A program made the position numbers and the translations under genes. 49,038 bases of DNA, taken from an uncultured Corynebacterium sp. Lineage in GTDB: Bacteria; Actinomycetota; Actinomycetes; Mycobacteriales; Mycobacteriaceae. Positions 24,191-32,890 of the stretch are shown in pieces. The notes beneath the pieces were generated by a model. That model had not been told where the DNA came from and ran no database searches. It worked only from the letters and a program-made list of their open reading frames with translations. The stretch lies in NCBI RefSeq assembly GCF_945649885.1, contig NZ_CALZFS010000004.1, forward strand, positions 1-49,038, read 5' to 3'. Every line of letters begins with the position of its first letter. Position 1 is the first letter of the stretch.

Positions 24191-26344
24191 ATGGATGAGC
24201 AGGTCGCAGACAGTGGTACCCCGGGACACACCCCGGTGGCCCCTGATGCAAGAAGTGAATCAATTATCTCGAATACACATGGTGGGGGAGCAGCCCCGGT
24301 GAAGAACCGGAGGGTTCGTTCCACCTGGCCTCTCTATGTGCTCTTTGTCATTGTGGCGGGCATCGTCGGTGGAACCATCTCCTGGGGTTTCCTGTCTGAT
24401 TCGCTGGCAGCACTGGGTATCCCGGATCCAGGCACCATCACCACCGCAGGCCTTCCCTTCCTCCGGGGATCAGCCTGGATAGTTGCCGCACTGTCTGTGG
24501 GCAGCTTCCTCACCTCCACCTTCCTCATCAGTCCGCGCACCGTGGATGGGGTCAATGACTTGAAGCGGGGTGTGCTCAACGTTGATGGCACACTGGCTGC
24601 CCGCACAGGCTCTGTTGCGGCGATCTGCTTTGGCCTCATCGGTATTCTGATGATCCCCCTGGTCATGTCTGATCTATCTGGTCAGCCCTTCTCCACGGCG
24701 GTGCAACCAGCCAACTGGGCAGTGGCTTTTGAACAGGTTGCTCTGGCCAAGGCCTGGGGATGGTGTTCCGTCTTTGCCTTTGTCACCGGCATCGCAGGAC
24801 TATTCACCCACCGCTGGTTAGCACAGCCACTACTGTTCATCGGGTCGATCGCCATGATCATCCCTCTCGGATTGGAGGGGCACTCAGCAGCAGGTGGTGA
24901 CCATGATTATGGCACCAACTCCCTGCTGTGGCACCTGTTGTTCATGGTCCTGTGGGTCGGTGGGCTCATGGCTCTCATCGCGCATTGTCGACGCCTCGGA
25001 CCGGACCTGGATCTGGCAATCAAGCGCTATTCCCATATCGCCACCTTCGCTCTGTTCGGTATCGCAGCTTCAGGCGTGGTCAACGCAGCACTTCGCATTG
25101 AATGGTCTGACTGGTTCACCACCCGTTATGGACTGATCGTGGTAGCCAAGGCTGTTGGTGTGATTGTGCTGGCGGGCTTCGGTTTCATCCACCGCGCAGC
25201 AGTGATCCCGAAGCTCCGGAAGGATCCAAGTAACTCCAAATTGTTCGCCAGTGTGGCCATCGTTGAAGTCATCGTGATGGCTGCAGTCACCGGCATTGCG
25301 ATCTCCATGGGACGCACCCCGCCACCACCACCACGTGACCCCAACCTGTCCTACATGGCCATTGAGATCGGCTATGACCTCTGGGAAGAACCAACACTGA
25401 CCTCGGTGTTCACCATGTGGCGTTTCGACGTCATGCTCGGAACCATTGGAATTCTGCTGGCCGTGTTCTACCTGCGTGGTCTCTACGTCCTGCACCGCAA
25501 GGGCAAGAAGTGGAACCATTTGCGCACCTTCTGGTGGATCCTGGGCTGCATCACCCTGGTGGTCACAGTGTCTTCCGGTATCGGAATGAACATGCCGGCA
25601 ACCTTCTCCATGCACATGGTTGCCCACATGCTCCTCTCCATGGTTGTACCGGTGTTCCTGGTTCTGGGAGCACCACTGACCTTGATCCTGGAATCCGTCG
25701 ATGCCGGTGAACCAGGCCGCCCGAATATGCATGACTGGGTGAAGGCGATGGTGGATAACCCACTGATGAACTTCATCATGCACCCGGCTGTGAACACCAT
25801 CCAGTTCATCCTGATCTTCTACTTCCTCTACCTGACCCCGCTGTATGACGTCATGGTTTCTGAGCATGCCGGCCACCTGATCATGAACTTCGTCTTCGTG
25901 ATCTCCGGTTATGTCTACTACTGGGAAATGATCGGTCCTGACATGAAGCCGGTGGAGCGCACCCACGTCTCCCGTCTGGCCTGGCTGACCTTCTCCATGC
26001 CCTTCCACCTCTTCTTCGGCGTTTATCTCATGCAGCTGCAGGAGATCCTGGCAGAGGACTTCTATGCACGCCTGGATCTGCCGTGGCATGTGGATCTCGC
26101 CTATGACCAGCTGGTTGGCGGTGGCATCGCCTGGGCATCAGGTTCCTTCCCACTCATCGTGGTCTTCGGTTACCTCTTCCGTGGCTGGCTCCGTGAAGAG
26201 CGTGTTGTCGAGGCGAAATATGAGCAACGTGCAGCGGAAACTGGCTTTGCGGACATGGAGGAATACAACCAGATGCTGGCCCGGATGAACCAGGGACATG
26301 ACATGCACAGTGACTACTACAACGAGGAATTCAAGAAGGAATAA
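24191..26344 (+). CDS. ctaG: CopD-CtaG fusion, copper/cytochrome oxidase assembly membrane protein
   Basis: 717 residues from ATG 24191; the frame extends 25 codons further up without support. After a ~45-residue hydrophilic N-terminus come many membrane segments. The first half resembles CopD (copper resistance D) with GLEGHSAAGGDHDYGTN and conserved His. The second half resembles CtaG/caa3 assembly factors, with MHMVAHMLLSMVVPVFLVLG and WHVDLAYDQLVGGG. His- and Met-rich loops fit copper handling. The likely role is copper delivery for the aa3-type oxidase in the plasma membrane. A strong terminator follows. Confidence 0.85.
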   Translation: MDEQVADSGTPGHTPVAPDARSESIISNTHGGGAAPVKNRRVRSTWPLYVLFVIVAGIVGGTISWGFLSDSLAALGIPDPGTITTAGLPFLRGSAWIVAALSVGSFLTSTFLISPRTVDGVNDLKRGVLNVDGTLAARTGSVAAICFGLIGILMIPLVMSDLSGQPFSTAVQPANWAVAFEQVALAKAWGWCSVFAFVTGIAGLFTHRWLAQPLLFIGSIAMIIPLGLEGHSAAGGDHDYGTNSLLWHLLFMVLWVGGLMALIAHCRRLGPDLDLAIKRYSHIATFALFGIAASGVVNAALRIEWSDWFTTRYGLIVVAKAVGVIVLAGFGFIHRAAVIPKLRKDPSNSKLFASVAIVEVIVMAAVTGIAISMGRTPPPPPRDPNLSYMAIEIGYDLWEEPTLTSVFTMWRFDVMLGTIGILLAVFYLRGLYVLHRKGKKWNHLRTFWWILGCITLVVTVSSGIGMNMPATFSMHMVAHMLLSMVVPVFLVLGAPLTLILESVDAGEPGRPNMHDWVKAMVDNPLMNFIMHPAVNTIQFILIFYFLYLTPLYDVMVSEHAGHLIMNFVFVISGYVYYWEMIGPDMKPVERTHVSRLAWLTFSMPFHLFFGVYLMQLQEILAEDFYARLDLPWHVDLAYDQLVGGGIAWASGSFPLIVVFGYLFRGWLREERVVEAKYEQRAAETGFADMEEYNQMLARMNQGHDMHSDYYNEEFKKE

Positions 26345-26390
26345 CGAGTTATTCGAACGTACCCCCTGTCAAGTGTCCAGGGGCTTCGGC

Positions 26391-26434
26391 GGCGCCAATC
26401 TGTGGATGGTTTTTTCTATCCACAGAGTGGCGCC
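26391..26434 (+). terminator. Strong terminator after copD-ctaG
   Basis: 17-bp stem GGCGCCAATCTGTGGAT with its complement (one mismatch) and a 10-nt loop containing six T. A smaller CCCCTG/CAGGGG hairpin lies just upstream at 26363-26383. Confidence 0.85.
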
Positions 26435-26517
26435 CCATCTGTTTTACCAGTGGTGATATTCCTGCCAGACTGCGCGGTGAAAGCACAAACAACATTGCAG
26501 AGAAAGGCACATCTACC

Positions 26518-27198
26518 ATGTTTAACTCACCGATCACGATCACTGGACGCATCGTGGAAGACCCGACCTACTACGTGAATAAAGACAACACCGATGGCGT
26601 GCTGCGGCTCAGGATCGCCAGTTCCAGGTCCTTTCTGAAGGAACAAGAATGGAAGAATGTCGATCAGCTCTACATCACCGTGGAAGCCTGGGGCAGGCTG
26701 GGTATCAATGCCCATCAGGCACTGCTGAAGGGAACTGCGGTGATCATTCACGGCACGCTCTACACAAACAGCTGGAAGGTCCCGGCTCCAGAAGGAGAAT
26801 CCCCAGATAAGGAATCATCACGGCAGGAAATCCGTTTACGTGCCTCATCCATCGGCGTGGACATGAACTACTACAAGGTGGGCTTCAAGGATGCCCGCCC
26901 GCTGCTGGAAAGCAACCTCCATGGGGTGGAGATCCCCGGAGGAGATGGCGAAACCTACCCAGATGTCAGCAGGAGGACTCAGGTAGAGAGGAAGGATCCC
27001 GCTGCAGAAACCACACCGGAACCCGCACCAGATGCCACATCAGAGACTTCAAACCCCGCTGCAGCCTCTGCTCCAGGTTCAATAACCGCCCAGACTTCGA
27101 TGCCGGACTCCGAGACCAAACAGGAGCAAACTGGAAAACCACATCGTGAGCTTGTCGGAGCTACAGCACGGGTGGGCAATACCAACCCACCGTTTTGA
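26518..27198 (+). CDS. Second single-stranded DNA-binding protein (SSB-like)
   Basis: 226 residues. Residues 1-115 form an SSB-type OB fold: ITITGRIVEDPTYYV, then LYITVEAWGRLGINAHQALLKG and the RLRASSIGVD strand. The second half is a disordered Pro/Ser/Thr/Ala-rich linker. The C-terminus ends TNPPF and lacks the DDDIPF acidic tip used to recruit replication partners, although it keeps a terminal Pro-Phe. This argues for a paralog alongside the essential SSB, possibly for recombination or uptake. The gene precedes ettA with about 240 nt between. Confidence 0.8.
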   Translation: MFNSPITITGRIVEDPTYYVNKDNTDGVLRLRIASSRSFLKEQEWKNVDQLYITVEAWGRLGINAHQALLKGTAVIIHGTLYTNSWKVPAPEGESPDKESSRQEIRLRASSIGVDMNYYKVGFKDARPLLESNLHGVEIPGGDGETYPDVSRRTQVERKDPAAETTPEPAPDATSETSNPAAASAPGSITAQTSMPDSETKQEQTGKPHRELVGATARVGNTNPPF

Positions 27199-27393
27199 AC
27201 TGAAGTCTGAAAACCCACCATGCCAGCACCTGCCTGAGCAACACTGGCAGTCAGCCTCCCCACCTGCCCCGGTGCGTGCCGGGAAAGCGACTGGGGAAGC
27301 TGCTGTTATCGGTGGGTTTTCCCATGGTTGGCAAATTTGATCAATACCTATTATCTCGGGGTGCCGTTATCGGTCCAGCTCATGTAATCTGTA

Positions 27394-27412
27394 GCGTTGA
27401 GTACTCAAACGC
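27394..27412. promoter_or_regulatory. Near-perfect palindrome in the ettA leader
   Basis: GCGTTGAGTACTCAAACGC, arms GCGTT/AACGC and inner GAGT/ACTC with one extra A. It lies 23 nt before the ettA TTG. It could act as an operator or an mRNA hairpin. Confidence 0.4.
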
Positions 27413-27435
27413 AATATCGCAAATAAGGGGATACA

Positions 27436-29106
27436 TTGGGCGAGTTCATCTACACGATGAGAAACGTGCGCAAGGTCGTTGGTGAAAAGGTCATTCTTGA
27501 CAACGTCACCATGGCTTTCTACCCAGGCGCCAAGATCGGTGTCGTCGGCCCGAATGGTGCTGGTAAGTCCTCGATTCTGAAGATCATGGCCGGCCTGGAT
27601 CAGCCGTCGAACGGCGACGCATTCCTCGATCCGGGAGCCACCGTTGGCATCCTGATGCAGGAACCAGTGCTGAACGAAGAAAAGACCGTTCGTCAGAACG
27701 TTGAAGAAGGTCTCGGCGAGATCTTCGAGAAGAAGCAGCGCTTCGAAGCCATCGCTGAGGAGATGGCCACCAACTACACCGACGAACTCATGGATGAGAT
27801 GGGTGTTCTGCAGGAAGCACTTGATGCTGCAGATGCCTGGGAAATCGATTCCAAGATCGAACAGGCTCTTGACGCACTACGTTGCCCTCCGGGAGACGAG
27901 CCTGTCACGCACCTCTCCGGTGGTGAGCGTCGTCGTGTTGCACTGGCCAAGCTGCTGCTCTCAGAGCCTGACCTGCTGCTGCTGGATGAGCCTACTAACC
28001 ACCTGGACGCTGAGTCCGTGCTGTGGCTGGAGAAGCACCTGGCTGATTACAAGGGTGCTGTCCTGGCTGTCACACACGACCGTTATTTCCTGGACCACGT
28101 TGCTGAGTGGATTTGTGAGGTTGACCGCGGAAAGCTGCACCCCTATGAGGGCAACTACTCCACATACCTGGAGAAAAAGGCAGAGCGTCTCGAGGTCGCA
28201 GGCAAGAAGGATCAGAAGCTTCAGAAGCGTCTGAAGGACGAGCTCGCATGGGTTCGCTCCGGCGCCAAGGCACGTCAGGCCAAGAACAAGGCCCGTCTGC
28301 AGCGCTACGAGGAGATGGTCACAGAAGCCGAGAAGTACAAAAAGCTCGACTTTGAAGAAATCCAGATCCCAACCCCACCACGCTTGGGCAACAAGGTTGT
28401 GGAGGTCGAGAACCTGATCAAGGGCTTCGACGGACGCACCCTCATCAAGGACTTGTCCTTCACCTTGCCGCGTAACGGCATCGTGGGCGTCATCGGACCC
28501 AACGGCGTGGGTAAGACCACCCTGTTCAAGACGATTGTCGGTCTGGAAGATCCGGATGCCGGCGACGTCACGGTTGGTGAAACCGTTCAGCTGTCCTATG
28601 TTGACCAGGGCCGTGAGAACATCGACCCGGAGAAGAGCGTGTGGGAGGTTGTTTCTGACGGACTGGATTACATCATCGTCGGCCAGAACGAAATGCCATC
28701 CCGTGCCTACCTCTCCGCTTTCGGTTTCAAGGGCGGCGACCAGCAGAAGCCATCCAAGGTTCTTTCCGGTGGTGAGCGTAACCGCCTGAACCTGGCGCTG
28801 ACGCTGAAGCAGGGTGGCAACCTGATCCTGCTCGATGAGCCTACAAACGACCTTGATGTCGAAACCCTGGGTTCACTGGAAAACGCACTGGTTAACTTCC
28901 CAGGTTGCGCAGTGGTCATTTCACACGACCGTTGGTTCCTGGACCGTACCTGTACCCACATCCTTGCCTGGGAAGGCAACATTGCTGAGGGACAGTGGTA
29001 CTGGTTCGAGGGCAACTTCGAGGACTACGAGAAGAACAAGGTTGAGCGCCTCGGCGCGGATGCCGCACGTCCTTCCCGTGTGACTCACCGTAAGCTGACC
29101 CGCTAA
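27436..29106 (+). CDS. ettA: Energy-dependent translational throttle protein EttA (ABC-F)
   Basis: 556 residues from a TTG start, with AAGGGG at 27425-27430 5 nt upstream. Two ABC ATPase domains are present: Walker A GPNGAGKSS and GPNGVGKTT, signatures HLSGGERRRVALAKLL and VLSGGERNRLNL. The charged linker between them (EKKAERLEVAGKKDQKLQKR) is the P-site tRNA interaction motif of ABC-F proteins. There are no membrane segments. It binds the ribosomal E site and gates the first peptide bond according to the ATP/ADP ratio. The family length is exact. Two hairpins terminate it. Confidence 0.96.
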   Translation: MGEFIYTMRNVRKVVGEKVILDNVTMAFYPGAKIGVVGPNGAGKSSILKIMAGLDQPSNGDAFLDPGATVGILMQEPVLNEEKTVRQNVEEGLGEIFEKKQRFEAIAEEMATNYTDELMDEMGVLQEALDAADAWEIDSKIEQALDALRCPPGDEPVTHLSGGERRRVALAKLLLSEPDLLLLDEPTNHLDAESVLWLEKHLADYKGAVLAVTHDRYFLDHVAEWICEVDRGKLHPYEGNYSTYLEKKAERLEVAGKKDQKLQKRLKDELAWVRSGAKARQAKNKARLQRYEEMVTEAEKYKKLDFEEIQIPTPPRLGNKVVEVENLIKGFDGRTLIKDLSFTLPRNGIVGVIGPNGVGKTTLFKTIVGLEDPDAGDVTVGETVQLSYVDQGRENIDPEKSVWEVVSDGLDYIIVGQNEMPSRAYLSAFGFKGGDQQKPSKVLSGGERNRLNLALTLKQGGNLILLDEPTNDLDVETLGSLENALVNFPGCAVVISHDRWFLDRTCTHILAWEGNIAEGQWYWFEGNFEDYEKNKVERLGADAARPSRVTHRKLTR

Positions 29107-29118
29107 GGATTTTCCCAC

Positions 29119-29142
29119 GGTGGGGGCGTCAACCCCCCCACC
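29119..29142 (+). terminator. First hairpin after ettA
   Basis: GGTGGGGG, a short loop, then a C-run ending CCCCACC; the T-tract after it is weak (AGGTTTAATT). Confidence 0.6.
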
Positions 29143-29156
29143 AGGTTTAATTCATT

Positions 29157-29207
29157 ACCCGCATCTCATCTCCTTTTCAGTGATTGAACAAGGGATGAAA
29201 TGCGGGT
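29157..29207 (+). terminator. Second hairpin after ettA
   Basis: ACCCGCATCTCATC pairs with GATGAAATGCGGGT (one mismatch) over a 23-nt loop and is directly followed by TTTTGC. It is the main ettA terminator. Confidence 0.8.
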
Positions 29208-29429
29208 TTTGCACTCCCAGAACAACCGCGCTCCCTGGAGGGAAATACTGTGCACAAGAGAAATCCTCTTAGCACCACTTAGGTTTTCCCCAGTTCAAAA
29301 ATCAGCCATACGCCACCATGACCGCGTCACACACCACAGGCTAGAAAAAGAATCTACGCAAAGCAGCACTGGTGCTCAATCACCTGTTCTTCCTGGCTGA
29401 TACCGCTCCGGGAGTCGACATCCTCGCAT

Positions 29430-30057
29430 CGATGGACACTCAAGCCTCTGGACGCACTCATCATGGGCCCGCTCGGGGACCGTTATGGACGCACATTCGC
29501 CCTCGGATGTCTTTCCACCTTTAAGCAGGCTGGGTATCTTGTGCCACATCATCCAGGGGGGGGCTGTCCGTTTCAGGACGTCGTGCACTGTTCGCCGTGG
29601 GTGCTGTCGGTTCGGGTCTAGCCATGAGCGACTACTTGGGAGCTATCCACTCTGGAAACTAGGTGGGCATCTTCGCCGCCGGCACCATTATGTCTGGACT
29701 GTTGTACTCCTGCTTCAATGCTGTGTGGCCACCCTTTTACACAGAGATGTTCCCACTGCAGTCAGGAGCACCGGACTGGCCCTGGGTACCCAGATTGGAT
29801 TCGTGGTATCTCATGGCTTTGTCCCGGTGATCGCCTCCTGGATCGCGGGTGGTGCCGGTGACAACTGGGCAGGCGTGAGAATCTTCGTGACAGTGGTGTG
29901 CGTACTTGCAGCTGGGGCTGCATTGACAGCCAAGGAAATCACTCCACTCAACCTGGATGAGATCGATGCGCTGCACCTGGAACGTACCGAACAGGATGAC
30001 CTTGTTCGGAGCAGAGCGAATGTGGAAAAGCGTCAAACATCCGTGGTTGTGGAGTAG
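29430..30057 (+). pseudogene. Decayed MFS transporter gene (metabolite:proton symporter type)
   Basis: Pieces of a sugar/metabolite MFS protein occur in different frames. GPLGDRYGRTFALG lies near 29465-29510. After an in-frame TAG at 29660, VGIFAAGTIMSGLLYS and WPPFYTEMFP run to about 29750. A shift then leads into PTAVRSTGLALGTQIGF and a C-terminal tail to the stop at 30057. The junction YTEMFP/TAVRSTG restores the family's usual segment before the last helices, which shows a frameshift. An 8-G run at 29556-29563 marks another probable shift. The 5' end is not identifiable. The gene is surely non-functional as a full transporter. Confidence 0.8.
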
Positions 30058-30141
30058 CAAGTACCCCGCAGCACCAGATGGTCGGTAGAATGCTTGCGAG
30101 ACGCATGAACACCCCTATAGAAAGAGGCCGAGGCTAACTCC

Positions 30142-30603
30142 ATGGCAGCCAGCGAAGATAAGAACCTGAACTCTCTCCACACCGCAGAGATCAAGCTGCG
30201 ATGGTCTGACTTTGACCGTTTCGGACACGTCAACAACGCCGCTCTCATTGAGATTGCGCAGGAAGCCCGACTGTCCTTCGCAGAGGATCAGTTCCGCGAG
30301 CGTGGCTATGAGATCCCTGCAGTGTTTGTCCGCCACCTCGAGGTGGACTACTTGCGTGCGATCCTGCCTGACACTGTCACCGCAGTAGTGGAAACCCTTG
30401 TCACCAAGATCGGCAATACATCCTTCACCACCCGCCAGGAAGTCAAGGACCGTACCGGACGGGTCTGCTGCGTCGTCGAATGCGTACAGGTCACCGTCAA
30501 CATTCAGACTGCTGCACCGCGTTCCATCAGCAAGGTGGAGCGCAAGGTCCTGACACGCGTTGCCAGCTCCGAGGTCCAGGAGAAGGAAGCCCTGGAAGTC
30601 TAG
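30142..30603 (+). CDS. Acyl-CoA thioesterase, 4HBT hotdog family
   Basis: 153 residues. The hotdog-fold signature is LRWSDFDRFGHVNNAALIEIAQEAR, where the Asp is the catalytic-site residue of the 4-hydroxybenzoyl-CoA thioesterase group. It should hydrolyse an acyl-CoA of unknown chain in the cytosol. It overlaps the following gene by 1 nt (TAGTG), so the two are co-translated. Synteny with ettA matches the mycobacterial Rv2477c-Rv2475c order as I recall it. Confidence 0.88.
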   Translation: MAASEDKNLNSLHTAEIKLRWSDFDRFGHVNNAALIEIAQEARLSFAEDQFRERGYEIPAVFVRHLEVDYLRAILPDTVTAVVETLVTKIGNTSFTTRQEVKDRTGRVCCVVECVQVTVNIQTAAPRSISKVERKVLTRVASSEVQEKEALEV

Positions 30604-31232
30604 TGGCTGAATTTCTCACCATTGAAGCCGGTGCCCAGAATCTCCAGGTGTTGGTGGCCCGTGCCGTGGGCATTGAATCAACCGCCAGCGCACGTTTCCG
30701 TCAGCTGACCCCGGACATGGTGGATGTTTTTGTCACCACTCCTTTCGGGGTGACTGCCGCCCGCCGGATCAAAGGTGTGGCAGGACGTGACGGTGCCACC
30801 GTCGGGGCATCTGATTTACTCAACGCACTCACGGAGGGATCTTCAGAGATCGGTCCGGCACGTGATGCCAACTGGCCAGGGTCCCTTCCTCCCGCCAGCG
30901 GGTTCATCCTTGTTGATGACATCCCGGTCAGGGTTGTCCGTCAGCTGGCGGATCAGGGACAGGCTCTGGCGCGCCAGTTTTCCGGCCCGATGGGCCCGCC
31001 AACTTCACTGATGGACCAGGAGGTCATCAGTTTGGAGGGCAATGGGAAGACTGCACAGATCCAGATGCGAACCATCTTCACCTGCACCTCTCTAGGCCTG
31101 ATCCCGGGGTACGCAGCACCTGAGGATGTACCACGGCATCTGCGTGTGTCGGTCAACGGTCGATGGACACGGGTGGATGCCCCCTACGGCAGCGTCTACC
31201 ATTCCGCAGGTTTAGGGCTCAGCGTTTTCTAG
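30603..31232 (+). CDS. Conserved actinobacterial protein of unknown function
   Basis: 209 residues from a GTG that overlaps the thioesterase stop by one base; the upstream open frame from 30480 lies inside the thioesterase gene and is not used. It has no signal peptide or membrane segment. A recognisable segment is VTTPFGVTAARRIKG and the C-terminus ends SVYHSAGLGLSVF. It appears to match the Rv2474c position in mycobacteria, a hypothetical protein. Tight coupling suggests a job linked to the thioesterase. Its stop overlaps the convergent chrA stop by 4 bp. Confidence 0.78.
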   Translation: MAEFLTIEAGAQNLQVLVARAVGIESTASARFRQLTPDMVDVFVTTPFGVTAARRIKGVAGRDGATVGASDLLNALTEGSSEIGPARDANWPGSLPPASGFILVDDIPVRVVRQLADQGQALARQFSGPMGPPTSLMDQEVISLEGNGKTAQIQMRTIFTCTSLGLIPGYAAPEDVPRHLRVSVNGRWTRVDAPYGSVYHSAGLGLSVF

Positions 31233-32377
31233 CCAAGTAACACCCATCCCGCCAGGGCTGATCCCACTGCGATCGCCCAGGGCGGGATTTTCCATTTGGC
31301 CAGTCCCAACCAGCACACTGCTGTAATGCCCAGGGAAGCAATACCTGTGATGCCGTGGGTGAAGACAGGGTCGTAGAGTGCTGCACCGAGTAGACCCACC
31401 ACTCCGGAATTCACACCCTGTACCGCAGCCTGCAGCACCTGGTTCTTACGCCACCTGCCCCAGAAGTGGAGACCTGCCACCATGAGCAGGGCACCGGGGA
31501 TGAAAATCAACACGGTGGCGATGACAGCACCGATGACTCCGCCGTGAACAGCACCGATATAGGTGGCGAAGGAGAACATCGGGCCAGGTACTGCCTGGGC
31601 TGCGGAATATCCGGCAAGGAAGTCGGTCTGTGTGATCCAACCGGGGATGACCACAAGCTGTTCAAGAAGAGGCAAGACCACATGACCACCACCGAAGACC
31701 ACCGAACCGGCATGGAAGAAGGCCGGGTAGAAACCACCCAGGAGCACTGCTGCAATCAATCCCACGGCAAAGAGCATCAGGGCTCCAATACCGGCCCAGG
31801 TTGGGACCGGACGGATACCACTGGCAAGCGCCTCACCCTTATCTGCACCACCGCGCAACAGGATGGCACCGGCTACTCCCGCCGCCAGAATCACCGCAAG
31901 ATGCGTGAAGGTGGAGGGCACAGCCAGTACTGCGATACCTGCCACCACGGCGATGGTGGCGGTGATCTTTGTGTTGGCCATATTTTTAGCCATGCCGCTG
32001 ACGGCGTGGAACACCACTGCCACGGCGGCAGCCAATAGACCCATGGTCCAGCCAGCAGTGGGGGAATCAAAGAGCAGCGCGAAAGCTGCCATCAACACTG
32101 CAGCGGGCAGGGTGAAGGCCAACCATGCAACAGCCAGGCCACCAAAACCTGCGCGGTGGTACCCCAGGGCCATACTCACCTGAGAGGATCCGGGGCCGGG
32201 CAGTAGTTGACTGATGGCTACGACCTCGGCGTAGTCGGAATCATTGAGCCATCTACGACGAACCACAAATTCCTCACGGAAATAACCGAGGTGCGCAGTC
32301 GGGCCACCGAAGGCGGTGAAGCCCAGGAGCCCGAAGGTGCGCAGCACTTCAAGAATGCGGGATGGAGAAAGAGTCAC
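31229..32377 (-). CDS. chrA: Chromate transporter family protein (long-chain ChrA)
   Basis: 382 residues with two CHR domains of about 6 helices each. The signature FTAFGGPTAHLGYFREEFV occurs near the N-terminus and its counterpart GSVVFGGGHVVLPLLEQLVV in the second half, and QLLPGPGSSQVS is paired with QAVPGPMFSFATY. Long-chain ChrA proteins export chromate; many act as anion transporters of unknown substrate. It starts at GTG, 22 nt after the glbO stop, with no clear Shine-Dalgarno, so it is probably read on the glbO transcript. Confidence 0.88.
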   Translation of the reverse strand: MTLSPSRILEVLRTFGLLGFTAFGGPTAHLGYFREEFVVRRRWLNDSDYAEVVAISQLLPGPGSSQVSMALGYHRAGFGGLAVAWLAFTLPAAVLMAAFALLFDSPTAGWTMGLLAAAVAVVFHAVSGMAKNMANTKITATIAVVAGIAVLAVPSTFTHLAVILAAGVAGAILLRGGADKGEALASGIRPVPTWAGIGALMLFAVGLIAAVLLGGFYPAFFHAGSVVFGGGHVVLPLLEQLVVIPGWITQTDFLAGYSAAQAVPGPMFSFATYIGAVHGGVIGAVIATVLIFIPGALLMVAGLHFWGRWRKNQVLQAAVQGVNSGVVGLLGAALYDPVFTHGITGIASLGITAVCWLGLAKWKIPPWAIAVGSALAGWVLLG

Positions 32378-32399
32378 GAAGTGTCACTCTATGGTGGAT

Positions 32400-32813
32400 T
32401 TACCCACTCTGCTCATGTGGATCTGGGTTGGAGTTGATCAGCATATTTGCCACCTTCAGCATGTGATCCCAGAGTGCCGCACGCTGGTCGTCGTTAAGCG
32501 TCTCCTTATCGATGGTGTCCAGAGACTTCTGCATCATCTCCAACCAGCGTTCCGCCGCGGTGACGCCGATGGGGTAGTGGGCATGACGCATGCGCAGACG
32601 TGGGTGGCCACGTTGCTCGGAATAGTCGGTGGGGCCACCCCAGTACTGGACCAAGAACATTTTCAAACGCGCCTCGGCACCTTCCCAGTCATCTGGTGGG
32701 TACATCGGGCCGAGGATGTCATCCTTGCGTACCTGCTGGTAAAAGCGGTGGACGATGAGGGAGAAGGTCTCCTCCCCGCCGACGCTGTCATAGAAATTTT
32801 CTGGGACTGTCAT
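32400..32813 (-). CDS. glbO: Group II truncated hemoglobin
   Basis: 137 residues of the trHbO (GlbO) class. Key residues are Tyr in the B-helix HRFYQQV, the proximal His in RMRHAHYPI and the G8 Trp in AERWLEMM. It binds heme and oxygen and may serve respiration, NO or peroxide chemistry. The N-terminus MTVPENFYDSVGGEETF is canonical. TAGACT lies 7 nt before the ATG, pointing to leaderless transcription. It is divergent from the orphan ABC gene and upstream of chrA. Confidence 0.93.
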   Translation of the reverse strand: MTVPENFYDSVGGEETFSLIVHRFYQQVRKDDILGPMYPPDDWEGAEARLKMFLVQYWGGPTDYSEQRGHPRLRMRHAHYPIGVTAAERWLEMMQKSLDTIDKETLNDDQRAALWDHMLKVANMLINSNPDPHEQSG

Positions 32814-32820
32814 ACCTGCC

Positions 32821-32883
32821 AGTCTAGGCCCTGCCGAGATGGTCCTGGATGGTGCGGGCTGCTATGAGGGCCCCTTGTAGGGT
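32821..32883. promoter_or_regulatory. Divergent leaderless promoter pair, glbO and ABC ATPase
   Basis: On the minus strand TAGACT (32826-32821) is 7 nt before the glbO ATG. On the plus strand TAGGGT (32878-32883) is 7 nt before ATG 32891. The two start codons are only 77 bp apart, so each promoter overlaps the other's upstream region. Confidence 0.45.
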
Positions 32884-32890
32884 GATGGGT

